64,000 nucleotides of DNA from Acidocella facilis ATCC 35904. Lineage in GTDB: Bacteria; Pseudomonadota; Alphaproteobacteria; Acetobacterales; Acetobacteraceae. The DNA lies in the NCBI RefSeq assembly GCF_000687875.1, contig NZ_JHYG01000006.1:124001-188000 (forward strand). Direction: 5' to 3'. Below the pieces are notes generated by a model. It was not told where the DNA came from, ran no database searches, and was given only the letters and a program-made list of their open reading frames with translations. Position numbers and translations under genes: made by a program. Below, piece after piece: positions 8,370-17,181 of this stretch (position 1 is the first letter of the stretch; each line of letters opens with the position of its first letter).

Positions 8370-9625
8370 TGGCCCCGGAAGCGCTGCTGCGCGCTGCCTT
8401 CCAGGCCGCTCTGGACGCCGCCGACCCGAAGCAGAGCCTGGCCGCGCATCTGCCGCCGCGCCCGCGCGGCCGGCTGGTGGTGCTGGGGGCGGGCAAGGCC
8501 GCCGCGTCCATGGCCCAGGCAGTGGAAGCGCATTACGGCGCCCCGCTGGAGGGGCTGGTGGTGACACGCTACGGCCATGCCTTGCCGACGCAATGGATCG
8601 AGGTGGTGGAAGCCGCGCACCCGGTGCCGGACGCGGCCGGGCTGGAAGCCGCCCAGCGCTGCCTGGACATCGCCGAAGGGCTGGGGCCGGATGATCTGCT
8701 GCTGGCCTTGGTCTCCGGCGGCGGCTCGGCGCTGCTCACTTTGCCGCTGCCCGGTATCTCGCTGGCGGAGATCCAGGCTCTGTACCGGGATCTGCTGGCC
8801 TGCGGCGCCAATATTGCCGAATTCAACTGCGTGCGTCGGCATCTCTCGCGCAGCCAGGGCGGCCGGCTGGCGGCGGCGGCGCATCCGGCCCCGGTGCTGG
8901 GGCTGCTGATGTCGGACGTGCCGGGCGACGACGCCCCCGCCATCGCCTCCGGCCCGGTGGTGGCGGACGCCTCCACCATCGCCGACGCCAAGGCGATCCT
9001 GGCGCATTACAAGATCGACCTGCCCGCCTCCATTCAGGCGGCGCTGGACAACCCCGAGGCGGAGAGCGTGAAGCCCGGCGATGCCCGGCTGGCGCGGGTG
9101 CAAACCCGCATGATCGTCACCCCGCAGGCAGCGCTTGAGGCGGCGGCAAAGCGGATCGAGGCGCTGGGGGTGAAGGCGCATATTCTCAGCGACCGGATCG
9201 AGGGCGAGGCCAGGGATACCGGGGCGGTGCTGGCTGCCATCGCGCTGCAGGTGGCCGCGCGCGGCCAGCCTTTCGCGCCGCCCTGCGTGCTGCTCTCCGG
9301 CGGCGAGACCACGGTGACCTTGCGCAAGGGCGAGGAGACCGGGCGCGGCGGGCGCAATGTGGAGTTCCTGCTGGCCTTCGGCCTGGCGGTGCAGGACCAT
9401 CCGGCGATCACCGCCCTGGCGGCGGATACCGACGGCATCGACGGCATCGAGGAAATCGCCGGGGCGCTCTGGCGGCCGGGCACGCTGGCGCGTGGGGCGG
9501 ATGCGGCGAAGGCGCTGAAGCGCCATGACGGGCACGGGTTTTTCCAGGCGGTGGATGCGGCCATCGTCACCGGGCCGACCCATACCAACGTGAATGATTT
9601 CCGGGCGATTTACATAGATAAATAA
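8369..9625 (+). CDS. Glycerate 2-kinase, MOFRL type
   Basis: A 418-residue protein of the GckA/TtuD family. It has an N-terminal GLYK domain (VLGAGKAAASMAQAV near residue 33, LVSGGGSALLTLP near 116) and a C-terminal MOFRL domain (LLSGGETTVTLR, GRGGRNVEFLLAF, DTDGIDG). It phosphorylates D-glycerate to 2-phosphoglycerate, feeding lower glycolysis. The start overlaps the dehydrogenase stop by one base (TGATG), with a GTG three bases earlier as an alternative. Together they give hydroxypyruvate to D-glycerate to 2-phosphoglycerate, the likely exit from this cluster. Confidence 0.92.
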   Translation: MAPEALLRAAFQAALDAADPKQSLAAHLPPRPRGRLVVLGAGKAAASMAQAVEAHYGAPLEGLVVTRYGHALPTQWIEVVEAAHPVPDAAGLEAAQRCLDIAEGLGPDDLLLALVSGGGSALLTLPLPGISLAEIQALYRDLLACGANIAEFNCVRRHLSRSQGGRLAAAAHPAPVLGLLMSDVPGDDAPAIASGPVVADASTIADAKAILAHYKIDLPASIQAALDNPEAESVKPGDARLARVQTRMIVTPQAALEAAAKRIEALGVKAHILSDRIEGEARDTGAVLAAIALQVAARGQPFAPPCVLLSGGETTVTLRKGEETGRGGRNVEFLLAFGLAVQDHPAITALAADTDGIDGIEEIAGALWRPGTLARGADAAKALKRHDGHGFFQAVDAAIVTGPTHTNVNDFRAIYIDK

Positions 9626-9677
9626 AAGGGAGGGCTCTCGGGTTGTGACGGCGACATTGCCAAGGCCCAAAGGTTTC

Positions 9678-9719
9678 GAAGCCCTTTTTGAAAAAAGGGC
9701 TTCACCCCAAAAACTTTTG
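9678..9719. repeat. Composite hairpin repeat, half copy
   Basis: Hairpin GAAGCCCTTTTT/AAAAAGGGCTTC (9678-9703) is followed by ACCCCAAAAACTTTTG (9704-9719), the shared outer arm of the family. The other half is absent. It lies between the convergent glycerate kinase and Hsp70-like genes and probably terminates both. Confidence 0.8.
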
Positions 9720-9724
9720 TAACA

Positions 9725-10984
9725 CTAGGCTTGGCGGTCTCTGCCGATCAGCGCCAGCCCCTCAGCCACAGAGACAAACTCGCCGCCGGCGGACATCTTT
9801 TCCGCCCCGAAGCGTGTCTCAAACAAGCCGCGCACCGCCGGCACGAACGAGGTGCCCCCAGTCAGAAACACCCGGTCGATCTCGCCGGCCTGCATCCCCG
9901 CCTGGTCTAGCACCGCCTGAATGCACGTATCCAATTTGCCCAGCTCCGGCGCGATCCAGCCCTCGAACTCCTCACGCGCGATCTCCTGGTCCAGGGTGAA
10001 ATCCTCATGCTCAAAGCGCAGCCTGGTCCCCGCCTCGCGTGAAAGCGTAGCCTTCGCCCGGCTCACCGCCTGGTAGAGATGATACCCGCTCTCATCCTTG
10101 ATCAGGCTCAGCAGGTTGCGCAGCTTCTGCGGCTTATGCGCCAGCTTTGCCACCTCCTCGATATCCCGCAGCACCCTCGGGCTGCGCATCAAGGAGAGCT
10201 TGTGCCAATTGGCGAAGCTGGTGAAATACTCGATCGGGATCGGCATATCCTTGCCCATCGGCACCCGGTACTCATCGCCCTTGCCCAGAAGCGGCGAGAT
10301 CGCGTTGTCGATGATCCGGTAATCCAGACTGTCCCCGGCAATCCCCACCCCGGTATTGGCCAGCGTCACAATCGGCATCTCCGCCCCCGGGGTGAAGCGC
10401 AAAATCGAGAAATCGGACGTGCCGCCGCCAAAATCCCCCACCAGCACATGCGCCGGGCGTTCCAGCGCGCGAATGAAGCGATAGCCTGCCGCCTCCGGCT
10501 CATAAGCGGTCTCGATCTCGGGCAGGCCGGCGGCGGCGAAGGCGGCGCGCAGCCGCGCCTCGCCGAACGCATCATCCGCGAACTCTCCGGCAAAGCGCAC
10601 CGGCCGCCCGGCGACGATCCGCGCCTCTCTATCCTCCCCCAGCAGCGCCTTCAAAAACAGCGCGATCATCTCCTCCAGCGTGAAGGAGCGGCCGAAAATC
10701 TGCGTCTGGGTAAAGCTCTTCTGCGCCAGATAGGTCTTCATGGACATGATCAGCCGGGCCTCCAACGGATCCTCCAGATAGGTCTCCACCGCAGCCGGCC
10801 CGGCGGCATGGCGCAAAGCCGGGCGGCCTTTGGTCTCCTCCTGCCAGAAGCACAGCACGGTGCGGAAGGTCTCGAAGCTCATCCCGTCCTGGGTGAACAC
10901 CCGGCTGCTCACCTGCCCATCCGCCGCCAGCTCCGCCACCACGGAATTGGTGGTGCCGAAATCGATGCCGAAAATGCGGGACAT
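9725..10984 (-). CDS. Hsp70-family ATPase (YegD-like)
   Basis: A 419-residue protein consisting of an Hsp70/actin-type ATPase domain. Phosphate-1 motif is FGIDFGTTNSVVAEL near the N-terminus. Phosphate-2-type motif is LVGDFGGGTSDFSIL near residue 180, and the adenosine-type motif is VFLTGGTSFVPAVR near the C-terminus. It lacks the substrate-binding and lid domains of DnaK (about 640 residues), as in E. coli YegD, so it is not a full chaperone. It stands alone between convergent glycerate kinase and the divergent ABC-F gene. Its client is unknown. Confidence 0.88.
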   Translation of the reverse strand: MSRIFGIDFGTTNSVVAELAADGQVSSRVFTQDGMSFETFRTVLCFWQEETKGRPALRHAAGPAAVETYLEDPLEARLIMSMKTYLAQKSFTQTQIFGRSFTLEEMIALFLKALLGEDREARIVAGRPVRFAGEFADDAFGEARLRAAFAAAGLPEIETAYEPEAAGYRFIRALERPAHVLVGDFGGGTSDFSILRFTPGAEMPIVTLANTGVGIAGDSLDYRIIDNAISPLLGKGDEYRVPMGKDMPIPIEYFTSFANWHKLSLMRSPRVLRDIEEVAKLAHKPQKLRNLLSLIKDESGYHLYQAVSRAKATLSREAGTRLRFEHEDFTLDQEIAREEFEGWIAPELGKLDTCIQAVLDQAGMQAGEIDRVFLTGGTSFVPAVRGLFETRFGAEKMSAGGEFVSVAEGLALIGRDRQA

Positions 10985-11121
10985 GCGGGAGCCTTGAGGT
11001 GAACGCTGAGGGAGCCGGGTTCAAGCGCATAAGAGCCGCCGGCGCAAGGGCGGTTTGCGGCAGAGCAGCATTGGGGTAAGAGCCAGCCGCCCATCTGACC
11101 ACCGCCCACCACCGAGGTTTC

Positions 11122-12744
11122 ATGATCCGCCTGGACAATATCAGCAAGCAGAACGGCGCCCGCCTGATCTTCATCGAGGCCTCGGCCGCCCTGCAGCGTG
11201 GCGAGAAGATCGGCCTGGTGGGCCCCAACGGGGCGGGTAAATCCACATTGTTCCGGCTCATCACCGGCCAGGAGCAGCCCGATGAAGGCCATATCCTGGT
11301 CGATAAGGGCATCTCCATCGGGCTGTTCAGCCAGGATGTGGGCGAGATGGCCGGGCGCAGCGCCGTCGCCGAGGTGATGGACGGCGCCGGGCCGGTGAGC
11401 AGCGTCGCCGCCGAGCTCGCCCAGCTGGAGGCGGATCTGGCCGACCCGGACAAGTTCGAGCAGATGGAAGAGATCCTGGAGCGCTTCGGCGAGGTCCAGT
11501 CCCGCTTCGAGGAGCTGGGCGGCTACGCGCTGGACGCCAAGGCCCGCGAGGTGCTGCACGGGCTCGGCTTCTCCCAGGAGATGATGGACGGCGATGTCGC
11601 CCGCCTCTCCGGCGGCTGGAAAATGCGCGTCGCCCTGGCCCGCATCCTGCTGATGCGCCCGGACGTGATGTTGCTCGATGAGCCCTCCAACCATCTGGAT
11701 CTGGAAAGCCTGATCTGGCTGGAGCAATTCCTCGCCGGGTATGACGGCGCCTTGCTGATGACCTCGCACGACCGCGAATTCATGAACCGGGTCATCAACA
11801 AGGTCATCGAGATCGATGCCGGGGCGTTGACCAGCTTCTCCGGCGATTACGAATTCTATGCCCGCCAGGCGGCGCTGAACGAGAAGCACCAGCAGGCGCA
11901 GTTTGAGCGCCAGCAGGCGATGCTGGCTAAGGAGATCGCCTTCATCGAGCGCTTCAAGGCCCGCGCCAGCCACGCCGCCCAGGTGCAGAGCCGGGTGAAG
12001 AAGCTGGACAAGATCGACCGGGTGGAGCCGCCCAAGCGCCGCCAGACCATCGAGTTCGAATTCAAGCCGGCCCCGCGCTCGGGCGAGGATGTCGCCAATC
12101 TGCGCGGCGTCTCGAAGGCTTATGGCTCAAAGGTGATCTACGACAATCTGGATTTGCTGATCCGCCGCAAGGAGCGGGCTTGCGTGCTCGGCATCAACGG
12201 CGCCGGCAAATCCACGCTGTTGAAGCTCGTCACCGGCAGCACCGCGCCGGATGCCGGCACCGTCACCCTCGGCGGCAGCGTGAAGATGGGCTATTTCGCC
12301 CAGCACGCGATGGATTTGCTGGACGGCACCGCCACCATCTTCGAGGCTTTGGATGCCGCCTTCCCGCAGGCCGGGCAGGGCGTGCTTCGCAACCTCGCGG
12401 GCGCCTTCGGATTTTCCGGCGATGAGGTGGAAAAGCGCGTGCGCGTGCTCTCCGGCGGCGAAAAAGCCCGGCTGGTGATGGCGATGATGCTGTTCGACCC
12501 GCCGAATTTCCTGGTGCTGGACGAGCCGACCAACCATCTCGACCTCGCCACCAAGGAAATGCTGATCACCGCCTTGGCCAATTACGAGGGCACGATGCTG
12601 TTCGTTTCGCATGACCGGCATTTCCTCTCCGCCCTCTCCAACCGGGTGCTGGAGCTGACGGAAGAGGGCGTGCATTTCTACGATGGCGGCTATAGCGAAT
12701 ATGTCGCCCGCACCGGCCAGGAAGCCCCCGGCCTGCATAGCTGA
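11122..12744 (+). CDS. ABC-F family ATPase (ribosome-associated translation factor type)
   Basis: A 540-residue soluble protein with two ABC ATPase domains and no membrane segments. First domain: Walker A GPNGAGKST near residue 34, signature LSGGWKMRVALA, Walker B VMLLDEPSNHLDLES. An arm/linker rich in charged residues covers about 240-310. Second domain: GINGAGKST, LSGGEKARLVMAMML, FLVLDEPTNHLDLAT. This is the ABC-F (Uup/EttA/YbiT) architecture, proteins that act on stalled or initiating ribosomes. The exact subgroup is not assigned. The gene is divergent from the Hsp70-like gene and is followed by a palindromic repeat. Confidence 0.93.
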   Translation: MIRLDNISKQNGARLIFIEASAALQRGEKIGLVGPNGAGKSTLFRLITGQEQPDEGHILVDKGISIGLFSQDVGEMAGRSAVAEVMDGAGPVSSVAAELAQLEADLADPDKFEQMEEILERFGEVQSRFEELGGYALDAKAREVLHGLGFSQEMMDGDVARLSGGWKMRVALARILLMRPDVMLLDEPSNHLDLESLIWLEQFLAGYDGALLMTSHDREFMNRVINKVIEIDAGALTSFSGDYEFYARQAALNEKHQQAQFERQQAMLAKEIAFIERFKARASHAAQVQSRVKKLDKIDRVEPPKRRQTIEFEFKPAPRSGEDVANLRGVSKAYGSKVIYDNLDLLIRRKERACVLGINGAGKSTLLKLVTGSTAPDAGTVTLGGSVKMGYFAQHAMDLLDGTATIFEALDAAFPQAGQGVLRNLAGAFGFSGDEVEKRVRVLSGGEKARLVMAMMLFDPPNFLVLDEPTNHLDLATKEMLITALANYEGTMLFVSHDRHFLSALSNRVLELTEEGVHFYDGGYSEYVARTGQEAPGLHS

Positions 12745-12749
12745 GAGGC

Positions 12750-12881
12750 TGTTTCAAAAGCCACTCTGGCGGCCGCCAAGCGGCGATTTGCTGCGCGCCG
12801 GTGCTCACGTACCTTAAGTACGCTCCGCGCCGGTGCTCGCAAATCACCACTCGGCGACTCACCATAGCGACTTTTGAAACA
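12750..12881. repeat. Large dyad repeat element (MITE/REP-like) downstream of the ABC-F gene
   Basis: The outer inverted arms TGTTTCAAAAG (12750-12760) and CTTTTGAAACA (12871-12881) are perfect. Inner arms GATTTGC (12785-12791) and GCAAATC (12839-12845) pair as well. The centre holds GCGCCGGTGCTC twice as a direct repeat, around the near-palindrome GTACCTTAAGTAC. There is no coding potential. The form suggests a non-autonomous mobile or REP-like element. A second imperfect dyad (about 12893-12937) follows it. The remaining bases up to 13031 contain only the upstream region of the next gene. Confidence 0.6.
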
Positions 12882-13031
12882 CTCTCTGAGACGATTGTGA
12901 CGGACCGGGCGATAACGCGGCCCGGCTGTCACAAATCATAAATACGTCACACGCAGACTGGCCTGCCGGGATTACCACGCCGCTTCGGATTAACACTCCG
13001 TAAGTTCGTCATATTGCAAAGCAGGTGAACC

Positions 13032-14696
13032 ATGAATATCCGCCGGGCTCTTTTGTGCGCCTCCATGATGGTCTCGTCGATCACCCCCGCGGCGGCGCAG
13101 ACCGCCAGCCTCGGCGCCACCGCGCCGGCCTCCGCCAGCGCCGCGACCCAGTACACCGACACGCTGCCGACCGCGACGCCGATCAAGCATCTGGTCATCA
13201 TCTATGGCGAAAACGTCTCCTTCGACCATTATTTCGCCACCTACCCGAAGGCCGCCAACCCGGCCGGCGAGCCGGCCTTCCATGGCAGCCTGCACGGCCA
13301 GAAGGTTGATAATTTGGTCACTGCCAATCTGCTGAACAACAACCCGAACTTCACCAACAAGGAAAACGGCGCCGGCGCCGCCAACCCGTTCCGGCTGGAC
13401 CGCACCCAGGCCGCCACCGCCGACCAGAACCACGCCTACAAGCCCGAGCAGGAAGCCTACGATAACGGCAAGATGGACCTGTTCCCCAAATATACCGGCA
13501 AGGCCAGCGCCGGCGGCGCCGGCGCCTTCGGCACCAAGGGCCAGGTGATGGGCTATTTCGACGGCAACACCGTCACCGCCCTCTGGAATTACGCCCAGCA
13601 CTACGCGATGAGCGACAATGCCTGGACCGACACTTACGGCCCCTCCACCCCCGGCGCGCTGGCGGTGGTCTCCGGCCAGACCAACGGCGCGGTGCCGGTG
13701 GTCGGCACCTCCCCGAACCTGAACCCGGACGGGCAGGGCGGCTTCACCGATGATGGCGATGTCGACCCCGCCTACGATGTCTGCTCCAGCAAGACGGTCA
13801 CCTTCAAGATGGAGGGCCAGAATATCGGCGATCTGCTGAACCAGAAGAAGATCACCTGGGGCGGCTTCATGGGCGGCTTCGATCTCGGCCTCACCAACCC
13901 CAACGGCACCACCGGCTGCAAGCGTTCCAGCTTCGCCACCGCGGTCGATGCCCCCACCGCGGACTATATCCCGCACCATAACTGGTTCCAGTATTACGCC
14001 TCCACCGCCAACTACACCCACGCCCGCCCGGCGGCGCTGGACGATATCGGCTACAGCTTCGCGCCCTCCGGCAGCCCCGATCCGGCCAATCATGAATATG
14101 ATCTGAAGGATTTCGAGGCAGCGGTCAGCAAGGGTGTCTACCCGGCCGTCTCCTACCTGAAGCTGATCGCGGCCCAGGACGCCCATGCTGGCTATTCCGA
14201 TCCGCTGGACGAGCAGGAGGGCGTGGTCAAGGTCATCAACTTCCTGATGCAGCAGCCGGATTGGAAGAACACCGCCATCATCATCACCTATGATGATTCC
14301 GATGGCTGGTACGACCATGCCTTCGTGACCCCGACCACCTCCTCCTTCAGCCCGATGGACGCGCTGAACGGCAAGCAGGTCTGCGGGTCCGGCACCGAGC
14401 CGATGGGCCTGGCCGGCAAGCCGGTGCACGGGCTCTGCGGCCCCGGCACGCGCATCCCCTTCATGGTGATCTCGCCCTACGCGAAGAAAGGCTTCATCGC
14501 CCATCAGCTGATCAACCAGGCGTCGGTGGTGAAATTCATCGAGGATAACTGGCTGGGCGGCGCGCGCCTGGGCGGTGGCTCCTTCGATGCCAATGCCGGC
14601 TCGATCATGGACATGTTCGATTTCAAGACCGCGCCGAAGGGAAGCGATGTGATGCTGCTGGATGCCGATACCGGCACCGCCGCGCACGCCGAATAA
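13032..14696 (+). CDS. Secreted phosphoesterase (acid phosphatase/phospholipase C superfamily)
   Basis: A 554-residue protein with a Sec signal peptide (residues 1-22, ending AAAQ). The body belongs to the phosphoesterase family that includes phospholipase C and AcpA acid phosphatase. Metal-site and catalytic segments are visible: LVIIYGENVSFDHYF near residue 55, NAWTDTYGPSTPGAL near 197 with the likely nucleophile Ser/Thr, IIITYDDSDGWYDH near 417, and GPGTRIPFMVISPYAKKGF near 473. It should act in the periplasm on phosphate esters. The substrate is not determinable. It is followed after 21 bases by a dihaem peroxidase gene, a likely co-transcript. Confidence 0.88.
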   Translation: MNIRRALLCASMMVSSITPAAAQTASLGATAPASASAATQYTDTLPTATPIKHLVIIYGENVSFDHYFATYPKAANPAGEPAFHGSLHGQKVDNLVTANLLNNNPNFTNKENGAGAANPFRLDRTQAATADQNHAYKPEQEAYDNGKMDLFPKYTGKASAGGAGAFGTKGQVMGYFDGNTVTALWNYAQHYAMSDNAWTDTYGPSTPGALAVVSGQTNGAVPVVGTSPNLNPDGQGGFTDDGDVDPAYDVCSSKTVTFKMEGQNIGDLLNQKKITWGGFMGGFDLGLTNPNGTTGCKRSSFATAVDAPTADYIPHHNWFQYYASTANYTHARPAALDDIGYSFAPSGSPDPANHEYDLKDFEAAVSKGVYPAVSYLKLIAAQDAHAGYSDPLDEQEGVVKVINFLMQQPDWKNTAIIITYDDSDGWYDHAFVTPTTSSFSPMDALNGKQVCGSGTEPMGLAGKPVHGLCGPGTRIPFMVISPYAKKGFIAHQLINQASVVKFIEDNWLGGARLGGGSFDANAGSIMDMFDFKTAPKGSDVMLLDADTGTAAHAE

Positions 14697-14717
14697 CCAT
14701 CACCGGGTGCCTGCGAG

Positions 14718-16100
14718 ATGCGTCTCTGGTCTAGCCTGCTGCTTCTCGCAGCCCTTTGTCTCTGCATCTTCGCGGGATGGGTCCTCTCCGGCCCCATCCC
14801 GCTGAGCGACTGGGCCTCCGCCCCGCTGGCCAGTTTCGCGCTGGCGCAGGGCAAGAACCCGGCCCCCATCGCGCTGGTCCGCCCGGTGGCGCCGGCGCAA
14901 TATTCGGCGATGGCGCAACTCGGCCAGAACCTGTTCTTCGACAAGAGCCTCTCCGCCTCCGGCCAGCTCTCCTGCGCCTCCTGCCACGACCCGCAAAACC
15001 ATTACGGCCCGCCGACCGCCAGCCCCGTGGTTTATGGCGGCCCGGAGATGAAAAGCCCCGGCCTGCGCGCCGTGCCCTCGCTGGATTATCTGAGCACCCA
15101 GGCGAATTTCTCCATCGGCCCGGAGCAGGGCGAGACCGACACCCCGGCCACCTTGCCGCAGCTCGCCGCGGCCGCCGCCACCGCCACCCGTGCCACCAAG
15201 ACCGCGCAAAGCACCGCCAGCGCCGCCGCCAATCTCGTGCCGATGGGCGGGCTGTTCTGGGATGGCCGCGCCGATACGCTGATGGCGCAGGCGAAGGGCC
15301 CGCTCACCAGCTCTTTCGAGATGGATGGCGGCAGCGACGCCACCATCGCCGCCAAGCTGCAGGCCAGCCCCTACGCCGCGCAATTCACCGCCTTGTTCGG
15401 CGATGATATTTTCCAGACCCCCCGTTTCGTGGTTGCCGAGGCGCTGTTCGCGATCGCGCGCTATGAGATGGAGGACCAGGATTTCCATCCTTTCACCAGC
15501 AAATATGATTATTGGCTGGAAGGCAAAGCCCGCATGAGTCAGGCGGAAATGCGCGGCTACCAGCTGTTCAACGACCCGGCCAAGGGCGATTGCGCCGCCT
15601 GCCATCTCGATCAGCCCACACCCGACCACCGCCCGCCTCTGTTCACCGACACCCAGTACGAAGCACTCGGCGTACCGCGCAACCCGCATATCCCGGCCAA
15701 CGCCAACCCGGATTATTTCGATATGGGGCTGTGCGGGCCGATCCGCGAGGATTTGAAAAGCCTGACGCAATATTGCGGCATGTTCCTCACACCGACGCTA
15801 CGCAACAGCGCCACGCGGAAGGTGTTTTTCCATAACGGATTCTACCATAATCTGCATGATGTGGTGGAGTTCTATAACCTACGCGATGTCGCGCCTGGCA
15901 GGATCTATCCCACCGGCCCCGACGGCAAGGTCGAAAAATTCAATGATCTGCCTGCGAAATATCAGGCGAATATCGACAGGACCGATCCGCCGCTGAACCG
16001 CAAGCTGGGCGACGCCCCGGCGCTGAGCGATGCGGAAGTGAATGATATCGTTGCGTTCCTGAAGACGCTGACGGATGGGTACAAGCCGAAGGGCGGGTAG
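14718..16100 (+). CDS. Dihaem cytochrome-c peroxidase (MauG/CcpA family)
   Basis: A 460-residue protein with an N-terminal hydrophobic anchor or signal (residues 5-24). Two c-type haem motifs are present, CASCH at 86-90 and CAACH at 292-296, as expected for bacterial dihaem peroxidases. Family elements LGQNLFFDKSLSASGQLSC, FWDGRADTLMAQA and FFHNGFYHNLHDVVEFYN are present. It should act in the periplasm, reducing hydrogen peroxide with electrons from small c-type cytochromes or quinol, or carrying out a MauG-like oxidation. It is longer than CcpA (about 330 residues) and closer to the long subgroup. It follows the phosphoesterase gene closely. Confidence 0.9.
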   Translation: MRLWSSLLLLAALCLCIFAGWVLSGPIPLSDWASAPLASFALAQGKNPAPIALVRPVAPAQYSAMAQLGQNLFFDKSLSASGQLSCASCHDPQNHYGPPTASPVVYGGPEMKSPGLRAVPSLDYLSTQANFSIGPEQGETDTPATLPQLAAAAATATRATKTAQSTASAAANLVPMGGLFWDGRADTLMAQAKGPLTSSFEMDGGSDATIAAKLQASPYAAQFTALFGDDIFQTPRFVVAEALFAIARYEMEDQDFHPFTSKYDYWLEGKARMSQAEMRGYQLFNDPAKGDCAACHLDQPTPDHRPPLFTDTQYEALGVPRNPHIPANANPDYFDMGLCGPIREDLKSLTQYCGMFLTPTLRNSATRKVFFHNGFYHNLHDVVEFYNLRDVAPGRIYPTGPDGKVEKFNDLPAKYQANIDRTDPPLNRKLGDAPALSDAEVNDIVAFLKTLTDGYKPKGG

Positions 16101-16232
16101 CAAAAGTTTTTGGGGGTCTGGGGACTTTTTTCAAAAAGTCCCCAGAAACGTTTGGGGTGTTGGCACGTGCGTTGCCAACACCCCAAACTTTTTCGTCGCT
16201 TTTTTGAAAAAAAGCGGCACCAAAAAACTTTT
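16101..16232. repeat. Composite hairpin repeat, copy 3 (three-hairpin form)
   Basis: The outer arms are CAAAAGTTTTTGGGGG at the left and CCAAAAAACTTTTA at the right. Hairpins are TGGGGACTTTTT/AAAAAGTCCCCA (16119-16144), a central TTTGGGGTGTTGGCA/TGCCAACACCCCAAA (16151-16187), and a GCCGC-type stem at about 16195-16218. It begins at the stop of the peroxidase gene and ends inside the stop of the convergent PPC-domain gene. Confidence 0.85.
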
Positions 16233-16620
16233 AGTCCTCAGGCAGCCATTCTTCCAGCGTCACCTCAAACGTCATGCAGATCGGGTTGCCCCCGGCAATG
16301 AACGGCCCGCCATAGACGTGCCCCTGCGGGTCCGCCACCACCCCGGTCAGCGCCGCCTGCAGCCCGCCATCCTCCGTGCTGCGCACCTCACCCGCGAGAC
16401 TGACAATCTCCACCGCCGGCCCTTTGATCAGCTGCGTGCCGCCATCGCGCAATCCCAGGCACGCATCCACCAAACTCCCCAGCGCCCCGCGCACGAAGGC
16501 ATTGCGAAACCCCTCGGCGAGGCAGAGCTTTTCCACCCCCTGCACCAGATCTTCATTCGGGGCGATGCGCGCATAGGCCACCCGCCCCATCGCACCGCTT
16601 TCAGCAACGGCCTGGCTCAT
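16231..16620 (-). CDS. PPC/DUF296-domain protein, second of a tandem pair
   Basis: A 129-residue protein made of a single PPC (plants and prokaryotes conserved, DUF296) domain: NEDLVQGVEKLCLAEGFRNAF, then GPAVEIVSLAGEV and GHVYGGPFIAGGNPICMTFE, with the C-terminal strand typical of the fold. The ATG at 16620 overlaps the stop of the upstream gene by four bases (ATGA). PPC domains form trimers. The biochemical role in bacteria is mostly unknown. The operon partners are another PPC protein, an acyl-CoA synthetase and a thiolase-like enzyme, so a role in CoA-linked catabolism is inferred only from context. Confidence 0.75.
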   Translation of the reverse strand: MSQAVAESGAMGRVAYARIAPNEDLVQGVEKLCLAEGFRNAFVRGALGSLVDACLGLRDGGTQLIKGPAVEIVSLAGEVRSTEDGGLQAALTGVVADPQGHVYGGPFIAGGNPICMTFEVTLEEWLPED

Positions 16621-17171
16621 ATCATTTGCTCCCGCAACGGCTTGAGAACGGAAATATTGATCTCCGGATCGAATGTCTGGCGCAGCTCGAAGCCTTCCAG
16701 CGAGGTCACCAGCACCGGAATCGGCCAGGGGCCGATGATCGTCTCCTCGGTGATGATATGCCCGCCTTGCACCGCGCCCGTGTCGGTGCGCATCGCCGCA
16801 TGGCAATGCACCAGCGGCTTCCCCGCGGCATCGAACCCCAGCGTGGCGTTGCCGAAAATGATGTAGGTCTCCCCGAGCGGAATCGGCGTCGAGTAGGCAA
16901 TCAACGCGCGCTTGCTCTTATCCGGCGGGGCGACGCAATATTCCAGCCGCGCCGCATAGCCGCCCAGAATGGTCATCGAGGCGCTGGTGATGCCAAGCTC
17001 AGCCAACGGCTTCACCAGCCCTTCATACAGGCTCAGCCCTGGCGCCAGCGCCAGGCGGATATGGCGCCCATGCGTCGCGTGCTGGCTCTGGATTCGTACC
17101 GGGTTGAACGGCCCGGGATGGATCATCGTGCGTGCACGCGGCGCTGGGGTGTGTAGGCGCGCGGGGGCCAT
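16617..17171 (-). CDS. PPC/DUF296-domain protein, first of a tandem pair
   Basis: A protein of about 184 residues with one PPC/DUF296 domain preceded by an N-terminal extension. Markers are LAPGLSLYEGLVKPLAELGI, PIPLGETYIIFGNATLGFD, and LVHCHAAMRTDTGAVQGGH. The last has the conserved histidines often seen in this family as a possible metal site. The ATG at 17171 lies six bases after GAGGAG. An ATG at 17177 directly abuts that sequence and is less likely. It overlaps the next gene by four bases and follows the acyl-CoA synthetase by ten. Its function is not known. Confidence 0.72.
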   Translation of the reverse strand: MAPARLHTPAPRARTMIHPGPFNPVRIQSQHATHGRHIRLALAPGLSLYEGLVKPLAELGITSASMTILGGYAARLEYCVAPPDKSKRALIAYSTPIPLGETYIIFGNATLGFDAAGKPLVHCHAAMRTDTGAVQGGHIITEETIIGPWPIPVLVTSLEGFELRQTFDPEINISVLKPLREQMI

Positions 17172-17181
17172 GCTCATCTCC

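Noticed and set aside
12893-12951. Pho box upstream of the phosphoesterase gene
   Set aside because: CTGTCAC and CGTCACA are present but spaced about 19 bases apart instead of the 11-base period, and the first is part of a dyad.
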